In this document: positions 44,370 through 54,090 of the stretch, piece after piece
How the letters are laid out: each line of letters starts with the position of its first letter
Position numbering within the stretch: position 1 is the stretch's first letter
Assembly: GCA_963708725.1 (NCBI GenBank)
Contig: CAVPTL010000010.1
Span: 186,001 to 250,000, forward strand
Source: CAVPTL01 sp963708725
GTDB lineage: Bacteria > Actinomycetota > Thermoleophilia > Gaiellales > JAICJC01
Length of the DNA stretch: 64,000 nt
Direction of reading: 5' to 3'
Notes under the pieces: model-generated
What the model was told of the DNA's origin: nothing
Seen by the model: only the letters and a program-made list of their open reading frames with translations
Database searches by the model: none
Program-made: the position numbers and the translations under genes

Positions 44370-44642
44370 CTACGCGGCCAGCTCGTCATCAAGAAGCTGC
44401 GGCTCGACCGGCGACTGCACCTCGTCGGTCACACCGTCGGCCTCCTGTGGCTGACGTCGCCGCCACACGATCAACGCGGCCATCGCCGCCAGACCGAGCA
44501 CGGCGACAACCACGCCCCCGGCAAGCGCCGAAGTTCGTGGCACGGAACCGGAACCACTCGCCAGAGCAGTCGACGGAACCGCCATCGCCAACGAGACAGT
44601 CGCGCATGCGAACGCCGCAGCGCGGAGAGGTAAACGACCCAT
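44370..44642 (-). CDS. small secreted or single-pass membrane protein, function unknown
   Basis: 90 residues. Signal peptide RAAAFACATVSLAMAVPSTALA, a short Ser/Gly linker, then a second hydrophobic segment (LAGGVVVAVLGLAAMAALIV) followed by WRRRQ and an acidic tail. Resembles a mini cell-surface anchor without LPxTG. ATG 44642 begins the signal peptide. Convergent with the cyclase gene and divergent from the histidine kinase gene. Confidence 0.65.
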   Translation of the reverse strand: MGRLPLRAAAFACATVSLAMAVPSTALASGSGSVPRTSALAGGVVVAVLGLAAMAALIVWRRRQPQEADGVTDEVQSPVEPQLLDDELAA

Positions 44643-44767
44643 GCCACAAATATCGGCAGACCGGTGGCGCCGCGAAAGGGTGATTCGGTGCCGACAGGTG
44701 CGGCTGCGACAATCCGTGGATACCGTCACTCACCGCACCCATCGCACACGATGAGTCGCCCGGCTCG

Positions 44768-47140
44768 TTGATCGACCAGCTGCTCGCCTACACCCGGCAT
44801 GTGCTCACAGCCGACCAGGCGGTGCTGTTCGAGGTCGACCCCAAGCCGGCAACGGTCGCAAACCGGGCATGCAATGGCATCCTCTCCCCACCCGAGGTGA
44901 GCCGCATCGGCGAGCCGATGCCGCTCTCGCAGTACCTCACCCCCGAAGGTATCGCTGATCTGCTCAGCAACACCTTCTCGCGGGTGTTCGAGCGCCACTC
45001 AACCGCGACTCCCCCCGGTCTCAGGGCCTACCTGGAGCGAATCGGGTCAGAGCGGGTGATCGTGGTGCCGGTACCGTTCGAATCGCCCCGGCGCACGCGA
45101 CTGTTTCTCGAGGTGCACTACCAGAGCCCCGACCGAACGATCACCGCCGAGGACGTCGCCGAGGCCCGGCTCCTCGCCCCCATGCTCGGTTCCGCCCTCA
45201 GCAGCACCAAGCTGGTGGCCGAGAACACTCATCTGCTTGCGGAATCCGAGCGGGCCGCCGAGGCCCTGCGCACGTCCGAAGCGCTGCTGCGCGGATTGAT
45301 CGATGGTCTGCCGGGCTACGCCTACCAGTGTGACGCCGAGGGAAACACCATCTTCACCAGCGCGCAGCTGGGCACCATGCTCGGGGTCTCGCAGGAACAT
45401 TGGCGCAAGCACCCCGACGCGTTGTGGGAGCAGCACCTCCACCCCGACGACAGCGAGCGCGTCCTGGCCGAATGGCGAAGATCGGTTCGCGACCGACGTC
45501 CGCACGACAGCGTCTACCGGATGCGCGATGCTTCCGGAGCCGCGGTGTGGGTGCGCGACCGCGAGTCGATCGTGCGAGATCCCGACGGCGCTGTGCGATC
45601 GCGGATCGGGATCGGCTTCGACATCACGGCCGAGATCGAGGCTCGCCGCGCGCTCGAGCAGTCCGAGCGCCGTCATCGGCTGTTGATCGAGCAGATCCCC
45701 GCCGCCACCTATGTGCGACACCCCGACGGCGAGACGCTCTTCATCAGCCCCCAGATCGAATCGATCCTCGGTTATGAACGTCAGCGATGGACGTCGGAAC
45801 CACAGTTTTGGAGCGACTACATCTATCCCGAGGACCGCGAGCGGGTGCTCGCAGCCTACGCCGAGGCGATCGCGGAGGGGATCGAGTTCGAGGCCGAGTA
45901 CCGCGTGATCACCGTCAACGCCGAGACCCGTTGGCTGGTCGATCGTGCAACTGTGCTCAGCGACGAATACGCTGAGCCGTACCTGGTGCAGGGCGTTGTC
46001 TACGACGTCACCGACCGCAAGAGTTCCGAGCACGAGAATGCGCGGTTGCTCGACCAGGCTCTCACGGCAGTGCGCGAACGCGACGAGGCACTGGCGTTGC
46101 GCGACGCGGTGTTCGAGAACTCACCCGTGGGAATCGCCCTGCTCGACGACACACTCCGGTATGTCCGCGTCAATCCGTCCCTCGCGGCGCTCCAGATGCC
46201 CGATGCGATCGGTCGCCCGTTCCGCGAGGTGCAGCCTCATCTGGCAGACATTTGTGAGCCGTTGCTGCGCCGTGTGCTCAGTACCGGCGAACCACTCGTG
46301 ACCAACGAGATCTCGGGTCGTATTCCAACCGACCCCGACCACGACCGCCACTTCCTCACGAGTATGTTCCCGATCGGGAACGTGCCCGAGGCCCCGGTTG
46401 GTGTCGGCATGATCGTGCTCGACGTGACAGAACGGCGTCGCACCGAGCACGCCCTGGCCGAGAGTGAGCGCCATCGACAGTCGGTGGTCGCCTCGATGCT
46501 GCGCTCCCAGGACGCCGAGCGCGCCCGGATTGCCGTCGAGCTGCACGACGACACGATTCAGGTGCTGACAGCATCGATGCTGTCGCTCGACCAGCTCACC
46601 CGGTCACTCCAAAACGGCGACGTGGGCGCTGCCGAGCGCAGTGCGCTCACCACCCGGGAGATCCTCGGCGATGCCACCGAGCGCACCCGGCGGATGACGT
46701 TCGACATGCGCCCTCAGGTGTTGCAGGCCCGGGGCCTTGCCGCTGCGATCCGCGATACGGCGGACCGGGCCTCGACCGAGGGCGGATTCGAGGTGGTGGT
46801 GAACACCCGCCTCGTCCGGTACCAGGAGGTGACCGAGACGCTGATCTACCGGACGGTGCGAGAACTCCTCGCCAATGTGCGAAAACACTCCCAGGCCCGC
46901 CATGTCCGGGTAACCGCCATCGATCGCGGTGACGAGGTGTACGGCCACGTGATCGACGACGGCTGTGGCTTTGACCCGGCCAGCCTGCTCACCGGTAGCC
47001 AGCCGGGGATGCACTTCGGTCTGGACGCGGCGGGTGAGCGGGTGCGTCTGGCAGGCGGGCGGTTCGATATCACGTCTGCGTCCGGCGGCGGCACGACTGT
47101 CAGCTTCACGGTGCCGTCCGTGAAGCTCGAGAACCCGTGA
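44768..47140 (+). CDS. multi-PAS sensor histidine kinase (NarL/HisKA_3 type)
   Basis: 790 residues from TTG 44768, the first possible start after the stop at 44681-44683. GAF-like N-terminus (1-150), three PAS domains: about 175-295 (DGLPGYAYQCDAEGNTIFTS), 305-425 (EQIPAATYVRHPDGETLFIS) and 440-565 (FENSPVGIALLDDTLRYVRV). The phosphorylation site is H593 in ARIAVELHDDTIQV; HATPase with N-box VRELLANVRKHSQ and G1 DDGCGFDPAS. No membrane segment, so cytoplasmic. No response regulator is adjacent. The stop overlaps the next gene's GTG. Confidence 0.92.
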   Translation: MIDQLLAYTRHVLTADQAVLFEVDPKPATVANRACNGILSPPEVSRIGEPMPLSQYLTPEGIADLLSNTFSRVFERHSTATPPGLRAYLERIGSERVIVVPVPFESPRRTRLFLEVHYQSPDRTITAEDVAEARLLAPMLGSALSSTKLVAENTHLLAESERAAEALRTSEALLRGLIDGLPGYAYQCDAEGNTIFTSAQLGTMLGVSQEHWRKHPDALWEQHLHPDDSERVLAEWRRSVRDRRPHDSVYRMRDASGAAVWVRDRESIVRDPDGAVRSRIGIGFDITAEIEARRALEQSERRHRLLIEQIPAATYVRHPDGETLFISPQIESILGYERQRWTSEPQFWSDYIYPEDRERVLAAYAEAIAEGIEFEAEYRVITVNAETRWLVDRATVLSDEYAEPYLVQGVVYDVTDRKSSEHENARLLDQALTAVRERDEALALRDAVFENSPVGIALLDDTLRYVRVNPSLAALQMPDAIGRPFREVQPHLADICEPLLRRVLSTGEPLVTNEISGRIPTDPDHDRHFLTSMFPIGNVPEAPVGVGMIVLDVTERRRTEHALAESERHRQSVVASMLRSQDAERARIAVELHDDTIQVLTASMLSLDQLTRSLQNGDVGAAERSALTTREILGDATERTRRMTFDMRPQVLQARGLAAAIRDTADRASTEGGFEVVVNTRLVRYQEVTETLIYRTVRELLANVRKHSQARHVRVTAIDRGDEVYGHVIDDGCGFDPASLLTGSQPGMHFGLDAAGERVRLAGGRFDITSASGGGTTVSFTVPSVKLENP

Positions 47141-47790
47141 ATCGAACCGCCCGAACGGTCGTGGTCGCCGTGGGTGTCGCCGCGGTCGCGGTGGCGATCA
47201 CGGTCTGGAGCACCCGGACTCAGGGCGTGGCTGAGACCGGGCTGCGTCCAGTGGTAGCGTCGAGCTTCGAGGGCCGATCGCCGTGGGGTTTCGACTCGAC
47301 CACCGGCAGCGTGACAACCACCACTCGCTGGAGCCACACCGGCCGGCGGTCACTGCTGGCGACGGCGACGGCGGGGGTGCCGGCCTACGTCTCGGCAAAC
47401 CTGCCCGCGACCACCGCGATTTGGGGCAGGTTCTGGTTACGTGTTCAGCACCGTCCCGAAAGCGGCGCCACCGTCGTGATGGCTGTCACCGGCACGCATG
47501 CCGGGATGTTTCTGAAGCTCCAGGCCGATGGCCGGCTTGCGCTGGTCGCACTCGGCGGTACGGTGATCGGTCGTTCGGCCGCCGCGCTGGTGTCCGGCCG
47601 GCCGTACCTGATCGGCTGGGCATGGCCACACTCGCTGGTGCGCGTGACCGCATCGACCGGTATTGCGCTGGCACGGTTCGCGGGTCCTCGGATGGCCGGA
47701 GCGGCTCGCACGTTGAAGCTCGGCGTCGCCGATCGAGCGGCCAGCCGTCGCGCCGTCGAGATCGATAGCGTCGAGGTGTGGCCCGGCTAG
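47137..47790 (+). CDS. secreted lectin/glucanase-fold (LamG-like) protein
   Basis: 217 residues. N-terminal signal anchor TARTVVVAVGVAAVAVAITV, then a beta-rich domain (SSFEGRSPWGFDSTTG, WSHTGRRSLLATA, GRFWLRVQHRPES) typical of concanavalin A-like sandwich folds. No catalytic residues recognised. GTG 47137 overlaps the kinase stop (GTGA), so kinase and surface protein are expressed together. Confidence 0.7.
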   Translation: MNRTARTVVVAVGVAAVAVAITVWSTRTQGVAETGLRPVVASSFEGRSPWGFDSTTGSVTTTTRWSHTGRRSLLATATAGVPAYVSANLPATTAIWGRFWLRVQHRPESGATVVMAVTGTHAGMFLKLQADGRLALVALGGTVIGRSAAALVSGRPYLIGWAWPHSLVRVTASTGIALARFAGPRMAGAARTLKLGVADRAASRRAVEIDSVEVWPG

Positions 47791-47791
47791 C

Positions 47792-48127
47792 TCAGGTTTT
47801 CTTGCTGGCGCTCTGCAACAGCGCGGCCACTGCGAGCACGAACACGATCGTGGCGCCGAGCGTCCCCATCTCGATCAGCACGAACGCCTTCTGCGACGCC
47901 TGTCCGGTGAGCCAGAAGTACGTGGTGGCGGTAGCGCCGAAGACCAGCGCGGCGATCCCTCCGAGCATTGCCATCGACTTGGCAAGCCAGAACGCCTCGG
48001 CCGCCGGCTGGCCCGGCCCCATGCTCATGGGGATGGCAAAACCTGCTGCGACGATGCAACCAAATGCAGCCAAGAACACCGTTACCGCGGAGGCCTTGGC
48101 GATATCCCCCAGAAGGATGACCACCAT
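47792..48127 (-). CDS. integral membrane protein of unknown function
   Basis: 111 residues with about four hydrophobic helices (VTVFLAAFGCIVAAGFAIPM, LAKSMAMLGGIAALVFGA, LIEMGTLGATIVFVLAVAAL). No family recognised. ATG 48127 chosen; TTG 48148 possible. A TATTAT hexamer at 48137-48142 (minus strand) is 9 bases from the ATG. Its stop is one base from that of the convergent lectin-like gene. Confidence 0.65.
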   Translation of the reverse strand: MVVILLGDIAKASAVTVFLAAFGCIVAAGFAIPMSMGPGQPAAEAFWLAKSMAMLGGIAALVFGATATTYFWLTGQASQKAFVLIEMGTLGATIVFVLAVAALLQSASKKT

Positions 48128-48199
48128 GGTGGCCCCGATAATACGCAAACCTGGGTCTCACCTGAGGTGCCAGAGCCCAACTCCACCCACCCGTCCGGG

Positions 48200-48226
48200 C
48201 AACCCCCCACAATTGGGTGGGGGTTG
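48200..48226 (-). terminator. hairpin after the GX3-repeat gene
   Basis: CAACCCCCCAC (48200-48210) pairs with GTGGGGGTTG (48217-48226), 10 bp with one bulged C and a 6-base loop, 8 bases beyond the stop at 48235. Confidence 0.6.
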
Positions 48227-48234
48227 GTCGCGAT

Positions 48235-48657
48235 TCAGTTCTTCGGGTGCTTCGTGTGCCTGGTCGAGGCGGCGCCCTCGGCCCGGCCCTGGGCCACACC
48301 GGCGGTGTATCCCGATCGGTACCCCTCAGCCCGGCCCACGTTCACCCCGTGGGCGCGCCCGCGGTGGATCCCCTTGCGCAAGCCAACCCGATATCCAATT
48401 CGGCGGCCCTTGGCGTAGGCATGGTTTCGCACCCGCAGGGCAGCGGCTGTGCGGCCGCGCGCCTCTCCCGCCACCATTCCCTGCTGGTATGCCGCCCTCC
48501 TCACCGCATCCACCGACGGTCCGGCACTCGTTCCCAACGACCACGCCGCGACTCCCACAAACGTCGCAACCGTCGCCGAGAGCACAAATGCCAGCATCAG
48601 CCCAGCGATGCTGAGGCGCGGCAGCGACACCCTGGATGTGGAGACCGTGTGGAACAT
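48235..48657 (-). CDS. membrane-anchored GX3-repeat (Yae1 deca-GX3-like) protein
   Basis: 140 residues. One N-terminal membrane anchor (LSIAGLMLAFVLSATVATFV), then from about residue 60 to 130 a strict four-residue period: GMVA-GEAR-GRTA-AALR-VRNH, continuing AYAK-GRRI-GYRV-GLRK-GIHR, GRAH-GVNV-GRAE-GYRS-GYTA, GVAQ-GRAE. Fourteen of seventeen units start with Gly, the rest with Ala or Val. The pattern resembles the deca-GX3 motif of eukaryotic Yae1/Lto1, but length and membrane anchor differ; homology is unproven. ATG 48657. Basic residues inside the repeat suggest binding to nucleic acid, acidic polymer or a partner helix. Confidence 0.7.
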   Translation of the reverse strand: MFHTVSTSRVSLPRLSIAGLMLAFVLSATVATFVGVAAWSLGTSAGPSVDAVRRAAYQQGMVAGEARGRTAAALRVRNHAYAKGRRIGYRVGLRKGIHRGRAHGVNVGRAEGYRSGYTAGVAQGRAEGAASTRHTKHPKN

Positions 48658-48675
48658 GGCGAAGCAGCGATCGAG

Positions 48676-48715
48676 GGATCGCCTTGGAGACGTTCGCCGC
48701 GGGCGGTGGCGATCC
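48676..48715 (-). terminator. possible terminator after gltX
   Basis: GGATCGCC (48676-48683) and GGCGATCC (48708-48715), 8 bp with a 24-base loop, just beyond the gltX stop at 48718. Confidence 0.35.
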
Positions 48716-48717
48716 TG

Positions 48718-50149
48718 CTAACCGGCGGTGCCCACGCGGGCGATGCCGGAGTCGAGCCGCGCCAGCGACTCGTCTCGGCCGAGCAACTCGAGGCTCTCGT
48801 ACAGGCCCGGTGACACGGTGCTGCCGGTGACCGCCACCCGCACCGGCGCATACAGCACGCGAGGCTTCAGGCTCTCGGCCTCACACGCCGCGCGCAATGC
48901 CACCTCGATCATCTCGGCATTCCAGTCGGCCACCGCGGCCAGCTGGGTGCGCGCCGCGGTGAGCGACCGCCGTGCGTCGGCCCCCGAGACCTTCGCCCAG
49001 GCCTGCGGATCGATCTCGACCGGCCCGAACAGAAACCCGCACATGCCCTCGAACTGCTCGAGCACGCGCAGCTTCTCCTGGACGAGCGGCGCGGCCTCGC
49101 GCACTCGTTCGGGTCGGGCGGCGAGCGGCGAATCCCGCCATTGGAGATGCTCGAGCACTGCCGCGGCGAACGCGTCGGGGGCCAGCGCCCGCAGATGCTC
49201 TCCGTTGAGCCACTCGAGCTTCTCGACGTCGAACACTCCGGGGCTGGCGGTGATCCGCTCGAGTGAGAATCGCTCGACCAGCTCCTCTCGGGTCATGAAG
49301 TTCGTGTGGTCGTCGTAGCTCCAGCCGAGCAGGGCCACGTAGTTGATGAGCGCCTCGGCGAGCACGCCACGATCACGAAACTCTTCGACCGAGACCGCCC
49401 CGTGGCGCTTGGACAGACCGCTTCTTGTCGGGGCCAAGCACCATCGGCAGATGACAGTAGGCCGGGGGTTTTGCTCCAACAGCGGAGTACAGCGCGAGCT
49501 GGCGTGGTGTCGACGACAGCAGATCCTCCCCCCGGATCACGTGGGTCACCTCCATGTCGATATCGTCAAACGGATTTGCGAACTGGTAGGTGGGCATTCC
49601 GTCGGTGCGCACGATCACGTGATCCCCCAGCAGCGCGTTCTCCCACTCGACGTGGCCACGGACGATGTCGGTGATGGACGTGGTACCGGATTCGGGCACG
49701 CGCAGGCGCACCGCGAAGCTGCGGCCCTCAGCCTCGAAGGCCGCGCGCTCATCAACCGTCAGATCGCGGCAACGGCCGCTGTAGATCAACGGCAGGTTTT
49801 GCTGGCGACGGCGGGCGCGCTCGGCCTCGAGCTCCTCGGGAGTGCAATAGCACCGATACGCGTGGCCGTCGGTGACCAGGTCGGCGGCCGCCGCGCGGTA
49901 CAAATCGAGCCGATCGGTCTGTCGCACCGGGCCGGTGTCCCAGTCGATTCCGAGCCAGCCAAACACCCGCAGCGCCTGCTCCACCGCGTCGTCGGTCGAG
50001 CGCTCGGTGTCGGTGTCCTCGAAACGCAGCACCACAGAGCCTCCGTCGCCGCGCGCAAACAGCCAGTTGTAGAGCATCGTGCGCGCGCTACCGACATGCA
50101 GAAGGCCTGTCGGGCTGGGTGGCATGCGGACGCGGGGCGGGCGGGTCAC
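48718..50149 (-). CDS. gltX: glutamyl-tRNA synthetase, frameshifted at the KMSKS loop
   Basis: Start GTG 50149 (VTRPPRVRMPPSPTGLLHVG with the HIGH motif). The first frame runs well to MVLGPDKKR; the second resumes LSKRHGAVSVEEFRDRG and continues through the anticodon-binding domain to the stop at 48718. Removing one base (A at 49417 on the plus strand, T in the gene) gives the expected DKKRLSKRHG, i.e. the KMSKS loop. As read, the first frame ends near 49373 in a short nonsense tail. The enzyme is essential, and gluQ cannot replace it, so a sequencing/assembly indel is most likely. Catalytic residues otherwise look intact. Confidence 0.85.
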
Positions 50150-50155
50150 AAACGC

Positions 50156-50161
50156 ACGATA
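50156..50161 (-). promoter_or_regulatory. leaderless-type -10 box for gltX
   Basis: TATCGT on the minus strand, 6 bases from GTG 50149. Confidence 0.5.
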
Positions 50162-50170
50162 CGGCGCCGG

Positions 50171-50176
50171 TACGAT
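50171..50176 (+). promoter_or_regulatory. leaderless-type -10 box for nfo
   Basis: TACGAT, 6 bases, ATG 50183. The gltX and nfo start codons are only 33 bases apart, so the two promoters share upstream DNA. Confidence 0.5.
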
Positions 50177-50182
50177 GCCGCG

Positions 50183-51055
50183 ATGCACTTCGGAGGCCAT
50201 CTCTCGACCGCCGGCGGACTCGACACGTCCATCGGTAGAGCCCAGGATCTTCACGCGACCGCGCTCCAGATCTTCACCCAGAGCCCGCGGATGTGGAAAC
50301 ACCCCGAGCCGGATCCGGAACTGTGCGCGCGCTTTCGCGAACGCAGAGCCGCGTCGCAGTTGGCAAGCGTTGTCTGTCATGCGACCTATCTGATCAATCT
50401 GGGGGCGACCGACCGCGCGATTCGGCGAAAGTCGATCAAGGCGCTCACCGACACGCTCGTAACCGCGGACATGATCGGCGCCGACGGGGTGGTGTTCCAT
50501 CTCGGCAGCCACCTCGGTAAGGGCTTCAAACGCGCGTTGCCGCGAACCGCAAAGGCGATCGAAACCGTCCTGAACGACGGTCCCCAGGGCACCCGTACGC
50601 GGCTTCTGATCGAAAACTCGGCCGGCACCGGCGACACCATGGGATCGACGCTGGAGGAGATCCAGGCCGTGATCGAGGCGCTGGGTGCACCCGACTCGGT
50701 CGGCGTGTGTCTCGATACCTGTCACCTGTACGCCGCCGGCGTGGATATCACCGATCCGGCGACGGTCGACAACCTGCTCGACGAAGCCGATGAGCGGTTC
50801 GGGCTGGAACGACTTGGATGCCTCCATGTGAACGACTCCGAGATGCCGCTGGGATCAAGGCGCGACCGCCACGCAAATGTCGGCGCCGGCCTGATCGGTG
50901 CCGGCATGGCGACGTTCCTCGGCCATCCCCGGCTCCAGCACCAGGCGGCAGTGATGGAGACCGCAGGGGCGGGCGACGGCCCCGACGCCGAGCAGATGCA
51001 AGCAATCCGGCGGCTGCACCGAAACGGCGCACGGCGGTGGGCGCGCCGTGCTTGA
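50183..51055 (+). CDS. nfo: endonuclease IV (AP endonuclease)
   Basis: 290 residues. Base-excision repair of abasic sites. Blocks: GGHLSTAGGLDTSIGRAQ, ATALQIFTQSPRMW, VVFHLGSHLGKGFKRAL, LIENSAGTGDTMG, VGVCLDTCHLYAAG and LHVNDSEMPLGSRRDRHANV. All zinc-ligand regions are present. ATG 50183 fits motif and -10 spacing. Overlaps arfB by 8 bases. Confidence 0.96.
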   Translation: MHFGGHLSTAGGLDTSIGRAQDLHATALQIFTQSPRMWKHPEPDPELCARFRERRAASQLASVVCHATYLINLGATDRAIRRKSIKALTDTLVTADMIGADGVVFHLGSHLGKGFKRALPRTAKAIETVLNDGPQGTRTRLLIENSAGTGDTMGSTLEEIQAVIEALGAPDSVGVCLDTCHLYAAGVDITDPATVDNLLDEADERFGLERLGCLHVNDSEMPLGSRRDRHANVGAGLIGAGMATFLGHPRLQHQAAVMETAGAGDGPDAEQMQAIRRLHRNGARRWARRA

Positions 51056-51476
51056 TATCGGTGCCGGTGAGCAGCTGCCCGAAGGCGAACTCAGCTTTCG
51101 TTACACCCGCAGCGGCGGACCCGGCGGCCAGCACGTGAACACGTCGTCGACTCGGGTCGAACTCACATTCGACCTCGAGGGCAGCGCGACCTTGACGGCC
51201 GCCGAGAAGTCGCGCGCCCGACGGCGGCTTCGCTCGCGCCTGGACAGCGAGGGCAAGCTCCGAATCGTGGCCTCCGACGAGCGCAGCCAGGGCCGGAACC
51301 GGGCTCTGGCCACCGAGCGGTTCGTGGACGCGATGCGAACCGCGCTCGCCCCGCCTCCACCCCCGCGGCGGCCCACCAAGCCGACCCGCAGTTCCTCGGA
51401 AGCGAGGTTGCGAGCCAAGAAACGGGGCTCCACCCGCAAGCGTGAACGCCAGCCGCCCTCGGGCGACGATGGGTGA
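51048..51476 (+). CDS. arfB: ArfB-type peptidyl-tRNA hydrolase (ribosome rescue release factor)
   Basis: 142 residues. The GGQ motif lies in YTRSGGPGGQHVNTSSTRVE near residue 30, preceded by LSFRYTR, and the C-terminus is a basic tail (SSEARLRAKKRGSTRKRE) needed in this family to enter an empty mRNA channel. GTG 51048 overlaps nfo, giving nfo-arfB coupling. Confidence 0.93.
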   Translation: MLDIGAGEQLPEGELSFRYTRSGGPGGQHVNTSSTRVELTFDLEGSATLTAAEKSRARRRLRSRLDSEGKLRIVASDERSQGRNRALATERFVDAMRTALAPPPPPRRPTKPTRSSSEARLRAKKRGSTRKRERQPPSGDDG

Positions 51477-51485
51477 GCGACCCGG

Positions 51486-51884
51486 CTAGGAGTCGCTGAC
51501 GATCACGCGGATCGCCGGCTCCGACGCGGGCAGCTCATGGAACTCAGGATTGATGCAGCCCAGCGGATCTTCGCGATCCTCGTAATTTCGCTCGACCCCC
51601 GCCGGGCAGACTGCCAGTGGCTGACGCGCGGCGAGCACCGCTCCGAAGCCATGGCGGCGACGGCTGGCGCGGCGCAGTACTGCGAGATCGAGCTCGGTCG
51701 TGAAGATCTTGTGCGTGCAGCCGACGTAGGTGCGACCGAAGGCCTCATGCGCGTACAGAAACGGACACGAACGGGCCAGGCACTCGGACGGATAGATCAC
51801 CTTTTGACACACGACTCCGCACCCGCGGCATTCGGCGGCCTCGGCGGCCGGCGCCTCGGGCGGTAGCTGTGGCAAGCTCCTCAT
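51486..51884 (-). CDS. Cys-rich protein of unknown function
   Basis: 132 residues. Two Cys clusters near the N-terminus, ECRGCGVVCQKVIYPSECLA and RSCPFLYAHEAFGRTYVGC, have spacing suggestive of zinc or iron-sulfur binding; another Cys lies at AVCPAGVERNYE. The well-preserved central pattern looks like a lineage-specific conserved family, but I cannot name it. ATG 51884 is 6 bases after a TAAACT -10 box. Confidence 0.75.
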   Translation of the reverse strand: MRSLPQLPPEAPAAEAAECRGCGVVCQKVIYPSECLARSCPFLYAHEAFGRTYVGCTHKIFTTELDLAVLRRASRRRHGFGAVLAARQPLAVCPAGVERNYEDREDPLGCINPEFHELPASEPAIRVIVSDS

Positions 51885-51890
51885 GCGCTC

Positions 51891-51896
51891 AGTTTA
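51891..51896 (-). promoter_or_regulatory. leaderless-type -10 box for the Cys-rich protein
   Basis: TAAACT on the minus strand, 6 bases, ATG 51884. Confidence 0.5.
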
Positions 51897-51916
51897 CCGG
51901 GACGATCGGCGCCGGT

Positions 51917-52641
51917 CTACGACGCCGCCAGAACGCCGCGATCAACGATCGTCAGCAGCTCCAGCGGATCGTTGGCGCGATGGTCGGCCAGGCTGTGATC
52001 GCCCTCGTCATCGCGAAACCACTCGGCCAGCACGGTCGTCATGCCTTCCCGCTTGGGCCCCACGACGTCCTCCAGCACCCGGTCGCCAACAAACAGCGTT
52101 CGGCGCGGGTCGACGTCCAGCGCATCGATGGCCGCTCGGTAGATCCGAGGCGACGGCTTGCGATACCCAAGCTCGGATGACAGCACGATCACGTCGGCCC
52201 GCGCGGCCATGCCCTCGTCGGCCATCACCTCGCGCAGGATCCAGGGTGGATCCAGCGTATTGGAGACGTACCCGACTCTGAGCCCGGCCGCACGCAGCGC
52301 GTCCAGCAACCCGTGGGCATGGGGGTGCAGCACTCGCACGCTGTCCCACTCGCGAATCTGGGCGCGCATGGCGCGGTTCAGTGAATCCTCGTCCGGCTCG
52401 ATCTGCTGTCGCGCGAGCGCCGCCCGGGTGACTGCCACGTAGTCGACTTCGGTGTGGTCGACGGCCGCGCGTTCTGCCGCCCCCAGCAGCTCACCGGTGT
52501 CCGCGTGGAACTGTTCCAGTGCTTCGGGCGAAACGGCCAGCGCCGCCAGCAGCCGGCGCTCGCCGGCGATCAGGGTGTGCTCATCCCAGCGCAGATCGAC
52601 CAACGTGTGGCCGTAGTCGAACAGGACGGCCTGGAACCCGA

Positions 52642-52645
<4 letters not shown>
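51917..52645 (-). CDS. HAD-superfamily hydrolase
   Basis: 242 residues. Motif I VLFDYGHTLVDLRWD (the second Asp of DxD is Gly-His here, i.e. DYGHT), motif II VGYVSNTLDPPW, Lys in LGYRKPSPRIYRAA, motif IV LFVGDRVLEDVVGPK. The family normally needs DxDxT; DYGHT is found in some subgroups (e.g. YjjG-like or haloacid dehalogenase relatives), so activity may differ. ATG 52645 overlaps the gcvPB stop, making it the last gene of the glycine cleavage operon. Confidence 0.85.
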
Positions 52646-54086
<1,441 letters not shown>

Positions 54087-54090
<4 letters not shown>

